From assembly GCA_965209015.1 (NCBI GenBank), contig OZ242367.1:3100001-3164000 (forward strand): a DNA stretch of 64,000 bases, in the 5' to 3' direction. The translations under genes were made by a program, and so were the position numbers. Each line of letters opens with the position of its first letter. Position 1 is the stretch's first letter. This DNA comes from Bin80 sp965209015 (GTDB lineage: Bacteria; Bacteroidota; Rhodothermia; Rhodothermales; Bin80). The notes under the pieces are model-generated. The model searched no databases, was not told the origin of the DNA, and saw only the letters and a list, made by a program, of their open reading frames with translations. Of this stretch, positions 26,872 through 35,912 are shown one piece after another.

Positions 26872-27309
26872 CTGACTCTTTTGAATCAAACCTCCAACGT
26901 GTGCTCTTTGAGGTTGAAAAGGCTAACATCATTCCACCGAGATACATCTTTGTTTCCCGTGACGAATGGACAGTAAAGCCATTAGCTTAAGGTGCCTGAG
27001 GATTTAGAGGAAGCAAAAATGGTGTTTTTGGAAAGTGCTTTCGCGTCCAGTTGATAACAATTGATATGTTGGTGAGGAGCGAGATACGGCTGTGGTGCTT
27101 TCACGGGATGAGAATAGTATACGTATCAACAAATCATTATCAATAAATCAGATCTTTTTATCGTGGTTTGTTCAACTATATAAGAAACAACCCCCGTATG
27201 GGAACAAGAATCTTCCTACGCAAATAGTATGCCCCTAATTCCGTCGCCCAGATAGAGCAGATCTCAGGGCAATTGAACCACTATTCAGATTACTGTTAGA
27301 AATTTCTTG
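26872..27309. other. Intergenic with a possible small gene remnant
   Basis: No intact gene. A frame ending at TAA 26988-26990 reads FEVEKANIIPPRYIFVSRDE and WTVKPLA, which looks protein-like, but it has no start codon outside the preceding gene and no family is recognised; it is probably a remnant. The rest, about 320 nt, is AT-rich with no feature. Confidence 0.35.
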
Positions 27310-28236
27310 CTACATCACGCGATCTACAAATGCGCGATTGTGTACATTGACAGGAACGTTCATGAGCTCCAGAACCCCACGAGCCACATGTTCGGATAAA
27401 CGGCGAAAAGCCTCCTCTCCTTTTTCTTTGGTCGCGCGAAGTGGATTCCCGATCACCCCACTCTCAATAAACTCATGATGATCCATAGGGAAATTGAAAT
27501 ACGTGTATCCCTCAAATTCTACATCCGGCATTCCATCTTTTTTCTCAAAAGAGCGAGGCAGAAAATCAGGGATATGGGCCTTTGTGAATTCGGCACGCTC
27601 CATTCGAACTAACTCCTCGTTCCAAGCCAAATCCTGAGATGTTTCAAGCTCACTTGCATGCCAGCCGGGTGTTTCCTCTGGTGGATTTTCCATGAGACCT
27701 TTGAGAATTCCCGTGTACCGCTCCATATATGGTTTCACAAAACTGATAAGTGCACCCGTCTCGTAGCGTAGTTTCCTGAGAACAGGATCAACCACTTTCA
27801 CATTTGAGCCGTGTCCATTGATAAATATAATTCGGTTAAATCCATGATGGATCAAACTGCGAGCGACATCATGCATGACGGCCAGAAGTGTAGTGCTGCG
27901 AACCGTAATCGTACCCCGTCCCTCACCTGGTTCGTGCATATGCTGCGGAGAATATCCCATCCAGATAGGGGGAGAATGGAGGACACCGATCAAATGTGAA
28001 ACGCGCTGTGAGATGTGGACCGCAGTAACTGTATCTGTATACAGCGGTAAATGGGGGCCGTGTTGCTCCAAACTGGCAACCGGAACTAATACAAGATCTT
28101 TTTGACTCAGGTAATTCCTGATATCGGTCATCGTTAAATCTCCTAAATCCCAGGAGAGAAATTGTGCCCGGAAATCTTCGTCCCCCTCGGTCAACTTAGG
28201 CAAATGATGGAAATCTTTCTGTGAGGATGTGATCAT
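27310..28236 (-). CDS. Creatininase family protein
   Basis: A 308-residue amidohydrolase of the creatininase/MftE/FAPy-deformylase group. Metal ligands are recognisable in PVASLEQHGPHLPLYTDT (Glu, His and Asp), in NGHGSNVKVVDPV and in the Glu of WHASELETS. These enzymes hydrolyse small cyclic or linear amides using two divalent metals. It is the last gene of a four-gene leftward operon and overlaps the Tm-1-like gene by 4 nt, so the two products are made together. The substrate is unknown. Confidence 0.9.
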   Translation of the reverse strand: MITSSQKDFHHLPKLTEGDEDFRAQFLSWDLGDLTMTDIRNYLSQKDLVLVPVASLEQHGPHLPLYTDTVTAVHISQRVSHLIGVLHSPPIWMGYSPQHMHEPGEGRGTITVRSTTLLAVMHDVARSLIHHGFNRIIFINGHGSNVKVVDPVLRKLRYETGALISFVKPYMERYTGILKGLMENPPEETPGWHASELETSQDLAWNEELVRMERAEFTKAHIPDFLPRSFEKKDGMPDVEFEGYTYFNFPMDHHEFIESGVIGNPLRATKEKGEEAFRRLSEHVARGVLELMNVPVNVHNRAFVDRVM

Positions 28237-29459
28237 TTTGGATGTGATTTCATTAGTTTGATGAATAGGTCTGCCACCTCTTCCCCAAAACGAGGATCAT
28301 TGACATGGTAGTCGTAGAGCTTAACAGGAATTTCCCCTTGTACGTATTTTCTCAACGCATAAAAGAATTTCTTGTCGGCATCAGGATTCCAAAATACTCC
28401 ATCTGGAACGTTCGGAATAGATAACCCCTTAGATGGAACAGCTATAGTGACCGGCCCCTGCGAAGGGTTAAGTTTCCGTGCAAAAATTTTCCCGAGCTCC
28501 TCCATTTCATCAGTGGAAGCCCGAACAAGTACATATTCTGGGTTGTGGTCGTACATGGGACGATCGCGTAACCTCTCCGGAACGGTTCCTGCATTCCAGA
28601 CACTAAAATCAATACAACCTGGGACAACCACTTGTGGTAGACCCAGACGACCGATTACCTCCAGTCGATTGGGACCTCCATCATGGATTCCCCCAACGAG
28701 CGGATCATAAACTTCGTTGGTCGTGTAGTCAATCACCCCAACAAATTGTCCCTGTTCTGCTAGTTCTTCCATGGCTGGTCCGCCTACGCCATTTGAATGG
28801 AAAATGACTGGTTCATATCCAGATGCATGGAGGCGATCTTTTACTGCCATGACCGCCGTAGTAGTATTTCCAAGCATCGTGATTGCAACGTTACGCCCCT
28901 TGGGAGCTTTGAGACCTCGTCCATGTGCAATCATTCCATACAGCGCGGCAGCCACATTGTCGAAAACACTGCACGCAATCGTGTTTAATCCCAGAATATC
29001 TACCACCGAGTGGACAATCATCATATCTCGGGTACCAACCAGGGGAGCAAAATAATGATGCCCTGATGCAATTGGAGAAACCAGTACCTTTGGTACACCT
29101 ACGGGGAGTACCATCATAGCTGCAGCACCCATGACCGCCCCCTCTGCCCCACCCATACAGACCGCCGCATCAAGCTCCCCTTTTTGGTACAAGTCTAAGA
29201 TTAACTTCCTAAGAGATTCTCGCATCAGAGCTACTGCCTTCCCCCGACTTCCGGCAGAACGCATGGCGTCAAGGCTAGAGCCGGCACATACTGCTGATTG
29301 TTCATGGGGAATATCTGGAATGATATCCAAGGGCTCTCCTAAGATTCCTGAATCGATTACGGTCGTGGAAAGACCTAACTCTTGAAGACGATCACGCAGA
29401 TATGCGATCTCTGGGCCTTTGGTATCCAAGGTTCCGATCAGCACAACCGTTTTTGCCAT
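28233..29459 (-). CDS. Tm-1-like ATP-binding domain protein (UPF0261)
   Basis: A 408-residue protein. The start used is the ATG giving MAKTVVLIGTLDTKGPEIAY, the family's conserved opening; two codons further upstream another ATG is possible. GGAEGAVMGAAAMMVLP, SPIASGHHYFAPLVGTRD, FHSNGVGGPAMEELA and VPGCIDFSVWNAG are the usual UPF0261 blocks. Plant Tm-1 binds ATP and viral replicase; the bacterial members have no firm reaction but are often beside TIM-barrel PEP-hydrolase or creatininase genes in catabolic operons, as here. Confidence 0.88.
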   Translation of the reverse strand: MAKTVVLIGTLDTKGPEIAYLRDRLQELGLSTTVIDSGILGEPLDIIPDIPHEQSAVCAGSSLDAMRSAGSRGKAVALMRESLRKLILDLYQKGELDAAVCMGGAEGAVMGAAAMMVLPVGVPKVLVSPIASGHHYFAPLVGTRDMMIVHSVVDILGLNTIACSVFDNVAAALYGMIAHGRGLKAPKGRNVAITMLGNTTTAVMAVKDRLHASGYEPVIFHSNGVGGPAMEELAEQGQFVGVIDYTTNEVYDPLVGGIHDGGPNRLEVIGRLGLPQVVVPGCIDFSVWNAGTVPERLRDRPMYDHNPEYVLVRASTDEMEELGKIFARKLNPSQGPVTIAVPSKGLSIPNVPDGVFWNPDADKKFFYALRKYVQGEIPVKLYDYHVNDPRFGEEVADLFIKLMKSHPK

Positions 29460-29467
29460 GATCAACC

Positions 29468-30556
29468 TCAGGTCAGTTGTTCAAGCAAGGTTTCGTAAAG
29501 ACCCTCAATCTTCAGAGAAGTCTGGTTTCGGAGGCGCAGTTCATGGAGGGTTGTTGGATCCTCACATAGGATCGTTTTCGCACCACGAGACAAAGCATCC
29601 TCCAGCCTTGCTTCTGTTAATCGGATACCAATATCAGGGCGGCTGAACTGGATTCCTGTACTCCCAACCGGATGAGCACGCTCCCGACGCCAGAATAACT
29701 CCAATGGAGGCGCACCCAACGCAGCTTCACTAAGCATACGAGCGGCATTGAAGCGCTCAGGGAGCCGAACCGCGTGCGTAGGATCCACATACGCAGTTCC
29801 GTGATCCTTAATTTTCTCTGATGGGGAGACACGGAGACGATCGGTCTTAACTTGGTCTGCCAAGAACTCAACTAAATCAATCAGGGGCACCTCACTTGGC
29901 CAATTCATGTTCAGTCGCTCCTGATACATCTGTCCAAAAGCGAAAAGATCCTGAGGAGAAAGAACCAAAAGTTTCTTTACGCCTGCCCCCTGAACTTCGT
30001 CAATGCAGAGGTTTGCCTGTTTTCGTGCTGTATCAGGAAAACCCAAAGAGCACGGAATAAATCCACTGTCAAGTCCGCGACCGACTGGAATCGCATCGAT
30101 TTCACAGATCTTGAGCAACTGTAATGCAGCATCCATGGTGCTGGAGGAAAGATTAGAGCCAGCATCTCCAACGAAGAGGCCCCATTCACTTTTCGTGCGG
30201 GAAGGTTGATAGTCACCGAAGATAGATTGATACTCGAGAATGCGTTCATTGACTTTAGTGAATTCTGGAGGGGCCAGCCCTTGGTTAACCACCTCGGCAC
30301 GGATTGCGGCAATAGCAGCAGGCAACGGCTGATCCGTCACGCAGTGGGCCTGACAATTGCCTCCGTCTGGCTCGGCATTCAGAACATCCAGAGAACTGGC
30401 ACTCCAAGAGAAATCCTCATGGCGGTGCATGGAAGCAATGAGTGCGATGCCATGAGGCGTTAAGGACTCATTATATGTTACGTGACCAACCGGAGCCACA
30501 TGTCGACACATTAAGCAGAATCGACAATTCTTTAAAGTACTGATCGGAGAGTTCAT
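29468..30556 (-). CDS. (Fe-S)-binding oxidase subunit, GlcF/heterodisulfide-reductase-like
   Basis: A 362-residue protein. The N-terminus has a ferredoxin-like Cys cluster (CRFCLMCRHVAP), and CQAHC follows at about residue 70. The C-terminal half carries cysteine-poor CCG-like regions (CSLGFPDTARKQANLC). It sits 9 nt after the FAD-binding oxidase gene and most likely receives electrons from it, as GlcF does from GlcD. The normal CCG domain cysteines are largely missing, so cluster content probably differs from GlcF. Confidence 0.65.
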   Translation of the reverse strand: MNSPISTLKNCRFCLMCRHVAPVGHVTYNESLTPHGIALIASMHRHEDFSWSASSLDVLNAEPDGGNCQAHCVTDQPLPAAIAAIRAEVVNQGLAPPEFTKVNERILEYQSIFGDYQPSRTKSEWGLFVGDAGSNLSSSTMDAALQLLKICEIDAIPVGRGLDSGFIPCSLGFPDTARKQANLCIDEVQGAGVKKLLVLSPQDLFAFGQMYQERLNMNWPSEVPLIDLVEFLADQVKTDRLRVSPSEKIKDHGTAYVDPTHAVRLPERFNAARMLSEAALGAPPLELFWRRERAHPVGSTGIQFSRPDIGIRLTEARLEDALSRGAKTILCEDPTTLHELRLRNQTSLKIEGLYETLLEQLT

Positions 30557-30565
30557 TTGTGTACA

Positions 30566-32005
30566 CTAATGTCCGAACCCTACTTTACCGGGATTCATGA
30601 TTCCATTCGGATCCAGCGTTTTCTTGATCCGCTCTAAGAGGGGCCATGCATCACCATACTGACGGCGCATGAATCGGGATAGCTTAAGTCCGACCCCATG
30701 ATGTTCATTTACCATTCCCCCGTTTTCCAGAACAGCGGTCATGGCCGTATCCCAAATTCGATTATGTAACCTGACCGCTTCCCTTGCGTCGTCCGGAGGA
30801 TTCTGAATAATAAACCGAGAATAGACCATTACCCCCCAGTGAAACCAATGGGAAAAGTGTCCAATAAAGTCAATATCCCATTCTTTATACCCCTCTTCAA
30901 CGGCTTTCTTTTCCGCGTAATACAGCTTTTCAATCTTATCATAGGTCGTTACGGTCTCCGTAGTCCCATACATCCAAGGTAGTTTAAGACTTTGTGGTGG
31001 ATAATAAAAATCGTAGCGCTGATTCCACCATGCCTCCCCAGGCTCTCGTCCCAGATCTTTCGCTCCGAGCTTAAGGATGATCTCCATTGCTTTCTTTTCC
31101 TGTAAAGTTGCAAGCTCTTCATCTCCATCAAACCCGAGAACCATATACGCACCTTCTAACTCATATCCCAAGATTTTTTTGACTCTTGAAGCAGTGGAAC
31201 GAGGATCATACAAACGAATCACGAAGGGATCCAATCGATGAGTCATGATCTGTCGACCTGCCTCAAGTGCATTGGTTAGGTCATCAAAGAGTACCGCGCG
31301 CAGTAAACGACAACTAGGCAGATAATCCAGTTGCATCGTTGCTTCGGTGATCACGCCAAGGGTACCCTCGGAACCCAAAAACAGGCGAAAAAAATCGGGA
31401 CCAGAGGCATGCTGCGGAACAATTGGTGTACGCAAGATATGTCCGTCCGGTAAAACGACCTGCATGCGCAGAACAAGATCTTCTGCCTTTCCATATTTGT
31501 TGCTAATGGTTCCCGTACCCCTTGGGGCTAAATATCCACCCAGCGTTGCACAATTTGCAGATGCGGGGTAGTGTGGAAGCATCAGACCTTTCTCGTTGAC
31601 TGCCCATTCCAGCTGCTTCCCATTGATCCCGGCCTCCGCAGTAACGGTGAGCGACGTTTCATCAATCTCAAGGATTCGGTTCATTCTTTTTGTATCAAGA
31701 ATAATCCCCCCGTACACAGGCAATGCACCGCCCTGTGATCCAGACCCGCCACCCCATGGGATCACAGGGATACGATATCCATTGGCTACTTTGAGGATTG
31801 CTGAAATTTCCTCTGCACTTTTCGGACGAACTATGAAATCGGGTTTGCGAGGCTCTTCCCCGCGGTCAAGCCACATCTGCGGAAGCCAGAACCAGTCAGT
31901 AGAATAGACTAGCCGATCCGAATCATCGGTTGATACAAACGAATCGCCCACGATTTCCGTGAGCTCACTACGAATCATCTCAGGTTGCAATCCACCTCTG
32001 TTCAT
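30566..32005 (-). CDS. FAD-binding oxidase (GlcD / D-lactate dehydrogenase type)
   Basis: A 479-residue flavoprotein of the PCMH/VAO family. The FAD-binding N-terminal part shows DFIVRPKSAEEISAIL, then IPVIPWGGGSGSQGGALP and LGGYLAPRGTGTISNKYG, GSEGTLGVITEATMQL. The C-terminal FAD-linked oxidase domain ends HHGVGLKLSRFM and DPNGIMNPGKVGFG. It should oxidise a 2-hydroxy acid or a related alcohol and hand electrons to the Fe-S protein encoded next. It is the first well-supported gene of the operon that ends with the creatininase gene. Confidence 0.92.
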   Translation of the reverse strand: MNRGGLQPEMIRSELTEIVGDSFVSTDDSDRLVYSTDWFWLPQMWLDRGEEPRKPDFIVRPKSAEEISAILKVANGYRIPVIPWGGGSGSQGGALPVYGGIILDTKRMNRILEIDETSLTVTAEAGINGKQLEWAVNEKGLMLPHYPASANCATLGGYLAPRGTGTISNKYGKAEDLVLRMQVVLPDGHILRTPIVPQHASGPDFFRLFLGSEGTLGVITEATMQLDYLPSCRLLRAVLFDDLTNALEAGRQIMTHRLDPFVIRLYDPRSTASRVKKILGYELEGAYMVLGFDGDEELATLQEKKAMEIILKLGAKDLGREPGEAWWNQRYDFYYPPQSLKLPWMYGTTETVTTYDKIEKLYYAEKKAVEEGYKEWDIDFIGHFSHWFHWGVMVYSRFIIQNPPDDAREAVRLHNRIWDTAMTAVLENGGMVNEHHGVGLKLSRFMRRQYGDAWPLLERIKKTLDPNGIMNPGKVGFGH

Positions 32006-32009
32006 GTTC

Positions 32010-32240
32010 CTATCCTAGTTTATGAAAAGAATCAGAGACATCCTCTTCCCCTTCCCAAACATAGCGAATGGTGTTGTACACCTCTGGAATATTCGAGAAT
32101 AGGCATGTCCAGTCCGAGTAATTGACCATGAAATCAATGCTATTGGTATTCCAGTGAACCCGATTGATTGAATCAACCATTAACCCAATAACCGTGATGG
32201 GTTGAGTCATCCATCTTTCAGCAGTGGTGTCAAACTTCAT
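32010..32240 (-). CDS. Small protein of unknown function upstream of the FAD oxidase
   Basis: A possible 76-residue protein whose stop lies 4 nt before the FAD-oxidase start in the same direction. It begins MKFDTTAERWMTQPITVIGL and is aromatic-rich (VHWNTNSIDFMVNYSDWTC). No family is recognised. The spacing fits an operon leader gene, but length and composition also fit a remnant. Confidence 0.3.
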   Translation of the reverse strand: MKFDTTAERWMTQPITVIGLMVDSINRVHWNTNSIDFMVNYSDWTCLFSNIPEVYNTIRYVWEGEEDVSDSFHKLG

Positions 32241-32402
32241 GACTGTCTACGTGGAAAATCAAATTTGAAAGGTTCTTAATCTTCTCTGTCTGTACAATTT
32301 TGATATGCTCAATTCGTATACTGTGAAACGTATGATTCATTTGAAAGATACGAATGATTTTCACCTTTACTACTACTATTGGGACTGACATCAACTCACG
32401 GG

Positions 32403-32756
32403 ATGTCGGATCAGCTATCGGTACTGATTCTTTCAGGACAAAATAATCATGACTGCAAGCGAATCGTCGCACATCTGGAGCGCACTCTGTTGGATACGGA
32501 TTTGTTTTCTGCTGATGTTACTCTGACTCACAGCAAAGAGGCAGACCCGGATCTCTGGAATGAGTGGTACCCCGAGTTTGATGCTTATGATGTGATCCTC
32601 TTGGCATACAACGGGGAATTATGGCCTGATCGGGTAAGCCAAAATTTTGAAGAGTACGTTTCATCTGGCGGCAGTGTTCTAGTTCAGCATGCAGCAAATA
32701 ATCCTTTCTCAGGATGGGATGCATATGAATCTATGGTTGGACTATATTGGACTTAA
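32403..32756 (+). pseudogene. ThuA-like gene, 5' fragment (interrupted)
   Basis: The first 117 codons of a ThuA (trehalose utilisation, glutamine-amidotransferase-like) protein: MSDQLSVLILSGQNNHDCKR, FDAYDVILLAYNGELWP, FEEYVSSGGSVLVQHAANN, YESMVGLYW. The frame then stops at TAA 32754-32756. The rest of the gene resumes at 34235, about 1.5 kb away. Joined, the two pieces would give about 275 residues, the normal ThuA length. Confidence 0.8.
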
Positions 32757-34234
32757 TGCCGTAACTGATGCTGACCACTGAGGTAACCGGCGGCGGAATT
32801 TACCAACCCATGAAACTCTGACCGACCATCGCAGTAGCAGGCGGAAGTGTCGACCTACCCTTTACAACCCATGGGCATCGGATTAAACTTGATTGGCATG
32901 AAAGTCAATGATGGGGATAAGATCTTTTACGTGCGCAAGTTTGCTCGTGCCCCGGGACCGCGATTCAGAGCGGATGGCTGGACCGGCTGCCTCTCGCGGC
33001 TGGACGCGCTGTAGACCGGATGAACCAAGCCACGCCGACACTTCGTCCGGACTGGGTGTCGGACGACATGTATCCCTTCACGAGTAGGTTTTTTGCGACC
33101 CCGTCGGAACACAGGATGCACTATATCGACGAGGGTGAAGGTGAGCCAATCGTGTTCGTGCACGGCAACCCAGCTTGGTCATTTGAATTCCGTCATGTTG
33201 TCCGAGCGCTTCGCTCGGATTTCCGCTGCGTCGCGCCGGACCATATCGGCTTCGGCCTCTCGTCGTGCAGCAACCGGCGCGAGGATCATCATCCAGAAAG
33301 CCATGCGCGCCGGTTAGCGGCCTTGCTCGATCATCTGGGACTTCGAGGCATCACCCTGGTCATGAACGACTGGGGCGGGCCGATCGGTCTGGACTTCGCG
33401 CGCGGGCATCCGGAACGGATCCGCCGTCTCGTCATTTCGAATACTTGGTGCTGGCCGGTCGGCGACGACTTCCATTTCAAGTCGTTCAGCTTCCTGATGT
33501 CGAGTGTGATCGGCCAGCATCTGATTCGCCATCGCAACATGTTCGTGAATTCGGTCATGCCACGAGCGGTTGGCGACGGTAGCGTCCTGACGCCGGAAAT
33601 CATGGCTCATTACCGCAACGCCCAACCATCGCCCGCGGCCCGCGCCGCCAGCGCCGCGCTGCCGGGCTTCATCACCGGCGCGAGTGACTGGCTGCGTTCC
33701 ATCTGGGATGACCGCGCGGCCTTTACTGATAAGCCGGCGCTTCTGCTCTGGGGATTGAAGGACATCGCGTTCCGCAGGAAGGAGCTTGAGCGGTGGATAT
33801 CGGCGCTGCCGGACCACGTATTGCACAAGTTCGAGGATCGCGGCCACTTTCTGGCAGAAGAATCGCCCGACCGGTTCACGTCGGCGTTGCGGGACTTCAT
33901 GGGGCGGGCGAAACTTTGACCCGGCGAGTGAGAAGGCTGACGTGTGAATGTTTGGGGGCGTAAGCTCTATCCGCGACAACTCACATATCCAAAATGCGCC
34001 CGTTTTCGTGCCTTTGTCACCGGCGTTTCGCCTGGGGCGTCGCCCATGAGCTTGCTTACGGCTCGGGAATGACTGCGAGGCGGCGCGGCGGGGGCTTGCT
34101 CCCGTCTTTCCCCCAACTTCGGCGTTGTCTAACGCTTGTGAATTTATTGGAAGGGGATTTTCGGTCATCCGGGTTGGCTAATAGATGTCCGTTGTGGCCG
34201 CTGAGCGAATCCTGTATGGAGAGGAAAGGATATA
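32757..34234. other. GC-rich inserted block splitting the ThuA gene
   Basis: About 1.48 kb between the two halves of ThuA. From about 32930 to 34140 the base composition is visibly GC-richer than the AT-rich surroundings, and the one intact gene (33020-33919) uses GC-rich codons unlike its neighbours. I see no transposase, no clear terminal inverted repeats and no target duplication. The first 170 nt contain short broken frames (IGLNLIGMKVNDGDKIFYVR) I cannot assign. Confidence 0.6.
33020..33919 (+). CDS. Haloalkane dehalogenase-like alpha/beta hydrolase
   Basis: A 299-residue cytoplasmic alpha/beta hydrolase. The oxyanion loop is VFVHGNPAWS (Asn50) and the nucleophile elbow is VMNDWGGPIG, with Asp117 followed by Trp118. 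Asp in place of Ser plus the Asn/Trp halide-binding pair is typical of haloalkane dehalogenases. The acid is probably Asp248 in WGLKDIAF and the base His276 in FEDRGHFLAEESP. That set, Asp-His-Asp with Asn-Trp, fits subfamily HLD-III. The gene is carried in GC-rich DNA that splits a ThuA gene, so horizontal acquisition is likely. Other halide-type hydrolases such as fluoroacetate dehalogenases are less likely because of the Asn50/Trp118 pair. Confidence 0.82.
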   Translation: MNQATPTLRPDWVSDDMYPFTSRFFATPSEHRMHYIDEGEGEPIVFVHGNPAWSFEFRHVVRALRSDFRCVAPDHIGFGLSSCSNRREDHHPESHARRLAALLDHLGLRGITLVMNDWGGPIGLDFARGHPERIRRLVISNTWCWPVGDDFHFKSFSFLMSSVIGQHLIRHRNMFVNSVMPRAVGDGSVLTPEIMAHYRNAQPSPAARAASAALPGFITGASDWLRSIWDDRAAFTDKPALLLWGLKDIAFRRKELERWISALPDHVLHKFEDRGHFLAEESPDRFTSALRDFMGRAKL

Positions 34235-34788
34235 GGTCATGGCGCATACTGGGATGAAGAGCAGGGCTTGACGCGCGTGGAGCCAGGAGAAGATCTGGGT
34301 GCGGGGCATGGGAGGCTCCATGACTGGATCATTACAACGCGTGACATCGATCATCCTGTGATGAATGGATTACCCGATATGTGGCTACACCCCCACGACG
34401 AGCTATACCACGGACAGCGTGGCCCGGCGGAGGGTTTGAATGTGTTAGCAACCGCTTGGAGCAGTTCGGACTCTGGTGGAACCAGAAGACATGAACTGAT
34501 GGTTTGGTGGACAAGATTTGGTCAGGGCACAGTTCTAACGCTTCTCCCTGGTCACCTTTGGGGCGGACAAGAAGATGACCGTGCACTGCGTTGTATAGGT
34601 TTTCGGACACTGTTGCGAGTGATTAATCTCGTGACGGATCCAGGCGACATCGTGCTCGTGCACTGCGTTGTATAGGTTTTCGGACACTGTTGCAGCGCAG
34701 CGTAGAGTGGCTGGCTACGGGCGAGGTAACCCTACCCGTACCAGAGAATTTTCCGACTGCAGAACGAATTGTCGTGGTCAGTGAATAA
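34235..34788 (+). pseudogene. ThuA-like gene, 3' fragment (interrupted and frameshifted)
   Basis: Continuation of the gene whose 5' part lies at 32403-32756: GHGAYWDEEQGLTRVEPGED, DHPVMNGLPDMWLHPHDELY, HGQRGPAEGLNVLATAWS and LPGHLWGGQEDDRALRC. A 77-nt duplication (34581-34693) then breaks the frame. Past the second repeat copy the family's end resumes: LLQRSVEWLATGEVTLPVPE to TAA 34786-34788. Removing one repeat unit restores the frame exactly. Confidence 0.8.
34581..34693 (+). repeat. 36-bp direct repeat with 77-nt period inside the ThuA remnant
   Basis: Copy 1 is 34581-34616 and copy 2 is 34658-34693; both start GTGCACTGCGTTGTATAGG and end ACACTGTTGC with no mismatch. The 41 nt between them (34617-34657) are foreign to the ThuA frame. 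The 77-nt offset is not a multiple of three. Confidence 0.9.
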
Positions 34789-34871
34789 CAACTCTTCGTC
34801 CTTGTTTCATAGAAACATCTCTTGCAAGAAAAACCTCTATCTTGGTTCAGCAATAACCCGACTGTCTTCTC

Positions 34872-35816
34872 TTATAAATCTACCGGTCGCATGTTCGGCT
34901 TGAATTTGTCTCCAAAACCCGAATTATTTGGCTCATAAGGTTGAGCAGGCTCTGCATTCGCACCTCCCTCAGGGATCTCATTGCCCAAGGCCCAGAGAAT
35001 ACCGTTTAAGGCCAACTTACGCATGGATTCATCTTTGAAGTCGTAGGGATGTCCCAATGTTGTAAAGAATACATTTGCGGGGATCCCACTTGCCCCGGTG
35101 TAGGTTTTAGTCCATGCGACTGGATTCGTCAGTGGAAACTGATCCAGACGGCCTGCATTCGCGTGATTTGATTGGAGCGCTGTGCCCATTAGGAGTACAT
35201 CGCTGTCTCCCTGAAGCTGCCACTCGCCGCCATCAACATGATAGAGCCATGAGAGCGCATCAAAGCCAATCACTCCCCTGAGGATTGGATGAGATCCAGC
35301 CTCTTCGGAAATCTCCACTCGCGTCAGCGGAGCTTGGCCATCCTTAAAATGACCATGGTGCGTGATCCACTGCTGCCCAAAGACATGTGCCGGCCAGTCA
35401 TTGTTCAGGTGTTCTCTTTCCTCGTCGTCTTTATAGCGAAAAGCATGAGTACTGGTACGAAAGCCCGCCATAGGTTTGCCAGATTCTGCAAACTGTAATA
35501 TGTAGTGGGCTTGTGAGTCAGGCAGTGCACGAAATCGTGTGAAAAGCACCATCATGTCCGCGTCCTCCAATTGCTCTAACCCCTGAATATTGTCAATTAC
35601 ATTCGGATTAATGAAGCCATCCTCATCTAACGCATAACACACACTTACCTCAAAGCCATAGTCTCGTTTGAGGATCTTAGCCAACATTGGCATTGATTCC
35701 TCAGAACGATATTCTTCATCTCCTGTCACGAACACAATATGAGGGGCAGAAGATGGCTGCGCAACGCTGGATCCGGCAATAAATAAACCGATAGATATAG
35801 CAAATAGAGATCGCAT
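34872..35816 (-). CDS. ThuA domain-containing exported protein
   Basis: The start ATG 35816 gives a signal peptide (MRSLFAISIGLFIAGSSVAQ). The mature ThuA domain shows PHIVFVTGDEEYRSEESM, DADMMVLFTRFRALP, FAESGKPMAGFRTSTHAF, FGQQWITHHGH and VFFTTLGHPYDF. ThuA-fold proteins have a class I glutamine-amidotransferase-like core and are linked to keto-sugar or trehalose metabolism; many in Bacteroidota are exported. It is divergent from a sulfatase gene with about 100 nt between starts, so both may share a regulatory region. Confidence 0.88.
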   Translation of the reverse strand: MRSLFAISIGLFIAGSSVAQPSSAPHIVFVTGDEEYRSEESMPMLAKILKRDYGFEVSVCYALDEDGFINPNVIDNIQGLEQLEDADMMVLFTRFRALPDSQAHYILQFAESGKPMAGFRTSTHAFRYKDDEEREHLNNDWPAHVFGQQWITHHGHFKDGQAPLTRVEISEEAGSHPILRGVIGFDALSWLYHVDGGEWQLQGDSDVLLMGTALQSNHANAGRLDQFPLTNPVAWTKTYTGASGIPANVFFTTLGHPYDFKDESMRKLALNGILWALGNEIPEGGANAEPAQPYEPNNSGFGDKFKPNMRPVDL

Positions 35817-35912
35817 GGCAAAAATGAATGATTTAACTTTAAGGTACAACATGACTGACAGATATGATCCAATACGCTTAAATTTACCCTATTGATTCCT
35901 AACCACAGAGCG

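Noticed and set aside
33919..34234. Integron gene cassette around the dehalogenase
   Set aside because: One core-like heptamer (GTCTAAC near 34126) is visible, but no paired site or palindromic attC structure, and no integrase.
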